In this document: one piece after another, positions 63,405 to 64,000 of the stretch
Layout of the letters: each line of letters begins with the position of its first letter
Numbering within the stretch: the first letter of the stretch is position 1
Origin: Adiantum capillus-veneris
Lineage: Eukaryota; Streptophyta; Polypodiopsida; Polypodiales; Pteridaceae
Direction of reading: 5' to 3'
Assembly (NCBI GenBank): GCA_014529385.2
Contig: CM043950.1
Coordinates: 77,078,435-77,142,434 of the forward strand
Length of the DNA stretch: 64,000 nt
Notes under the pieces: generated by a model
What the model was told of the DNA's origin: nothing
The model's database searches: none
Seen by the model: only the letters and a program-made list of their open reading frames with translations
Made by a program: the position numbers and the translations under genes

Positions 63405-64000
63405 TAGTAAATGCTTTATACATTTGAAATCAAATTTATATGCTTCATAATCTCCTGTTCCAAAAAAAAGGCATGATGGCCAATGGAAGAGATATTATTT
63501 TCAATTAACACACTGTGCACCAACAATCTTTATTTTATCCATGATATATATAGACTTAAACCTTGAGAAGACAACAAAAGAAAATATTTTTCTTCAATAC
63601 ACAGAAAAAATCTTGTACAAAGAGCTCCAACCACAAAGATAAAAGAGAGACTTCTTTTCCAAGGCTGAATAACATCTAGTTGATGAAATATAAAAGTGTA
63701 CATATTTGGTTCATGTTCAAATAATTGGACCCAACACATTGTGTTGGCCGGAATACTAGAGCCCAACACATTGTTTTGGTCAAAATCTTCTTAACACATT
63801 TCCACCACTCTAGATGTATGTGAACATTCCAGGTGATTGAGTCAACGTGCACGCCAAGCCCTTGCTGGTTGTTTTCTTCCACCTGCAATAACAAATATGC
63901 TAGATTATATAAAAATTTGATTTTATTTTTTATATTTTTTTATAAATCTAAAGCGAGTCCTACCCATTTAAGCTTAAGTAGACCTTTTGTAGCTTTGATA
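63405..64000. other. Flank of the NIF-domain gene
   Basis: No confident coding frame. A near-palindrome CCAACACATTGTGTTGG (63731-63747) and a partial copy (63762-63778) are present. This may be intron or upstream region of the gene on the minus strand. Confidence 0.4.

Overview
The window looks like repeat-rich nuclear DNA of a land plant. The evidence is nested LTR retrotransposons with plant-type primer-binding sites (tRNA-Met, tRNA-Asp-like and tRNA-Trp-like), chromodomain integrases, a CACTA transposon with a two-gene layout, and plant-type DEAD-box and HMA gene fragments. I cannot name the species. There is almost no ordinary host coding sequence. The exceptions are an FCP1/SCP-like (NIF/HAD) ORF at 62685-63404 (-) and a decayed cysteine-rich gene at about 46914-48731 (-).

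Layout. 1-5636: a scrambled chromovirus (element A, - strand). 5637-38400: an older chromovirus (element W, - strand) broken by successive insertions. These are a short-LTR retroelement at 8066-10838; a chromovirus-like element Y at 11311-28932, itself invaded by a gag-protease LTR element (element G) at 14755-26088; a CACTA transposon at 29444-35803; and a second short-LTR element at 35850-38238. 38400-44088: a decayed LTR element (Z) with a tRNA-Trp-like primer site, carrying a 1.34-kb terminal-inverted-repeat element. 44089-46836: a third short-LTR element. 49179-53492: a small LTR element related to A whose 3' LTR carries a second copy of the inverted-repeat element. 54519-59706: a second copy of W plus its short-LTR insert, without the other insertions, so it works as an empty-site control. 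59707-62680: another short-LTR subfamily member and unannotated sequence. 62685-64000: the NIF-domain ORF and flank.

Most notable observations. (1) The leader of element G holds seven copies of a 24-bp palindrome in a repeat with a period of about 124 bp. (2) A family of short-LTR, protein-less retroelements carries two internal tandem arrays (about 43 bp and about 171 bp); there are four main copies plus one subfamily variant. (3) Two host gene fragments appear captured: a DEAD-box RNA helicase piece in element G and a heavy-metal-associated (HMA) domain exon in the CACTA element. (4) The CACTA transposase has lost its catalytic core while its TNPA-like partner gene still reads as an intact three-exon ORF. 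(5) Two copies of a non-autonomous element have CACTAGG... termini and sit at TTAA targets.

How the parts relate. Nothing here forms a host pathway. The parts are parasites at different stages of decay. Element G supplies only Gag and protease and would need reverse transcriptase and integrase from another element. The short-LTR family supplies no protein. The CACTA copy could supply only the DNA-binding TNPA-like protein. Shared junctions and target-site duplications give a relative order of events: W and its short-LTR insert first, then their duplication, then A, Y, the CACTA element and short-LTR copy a in one copy only, and G after Y.
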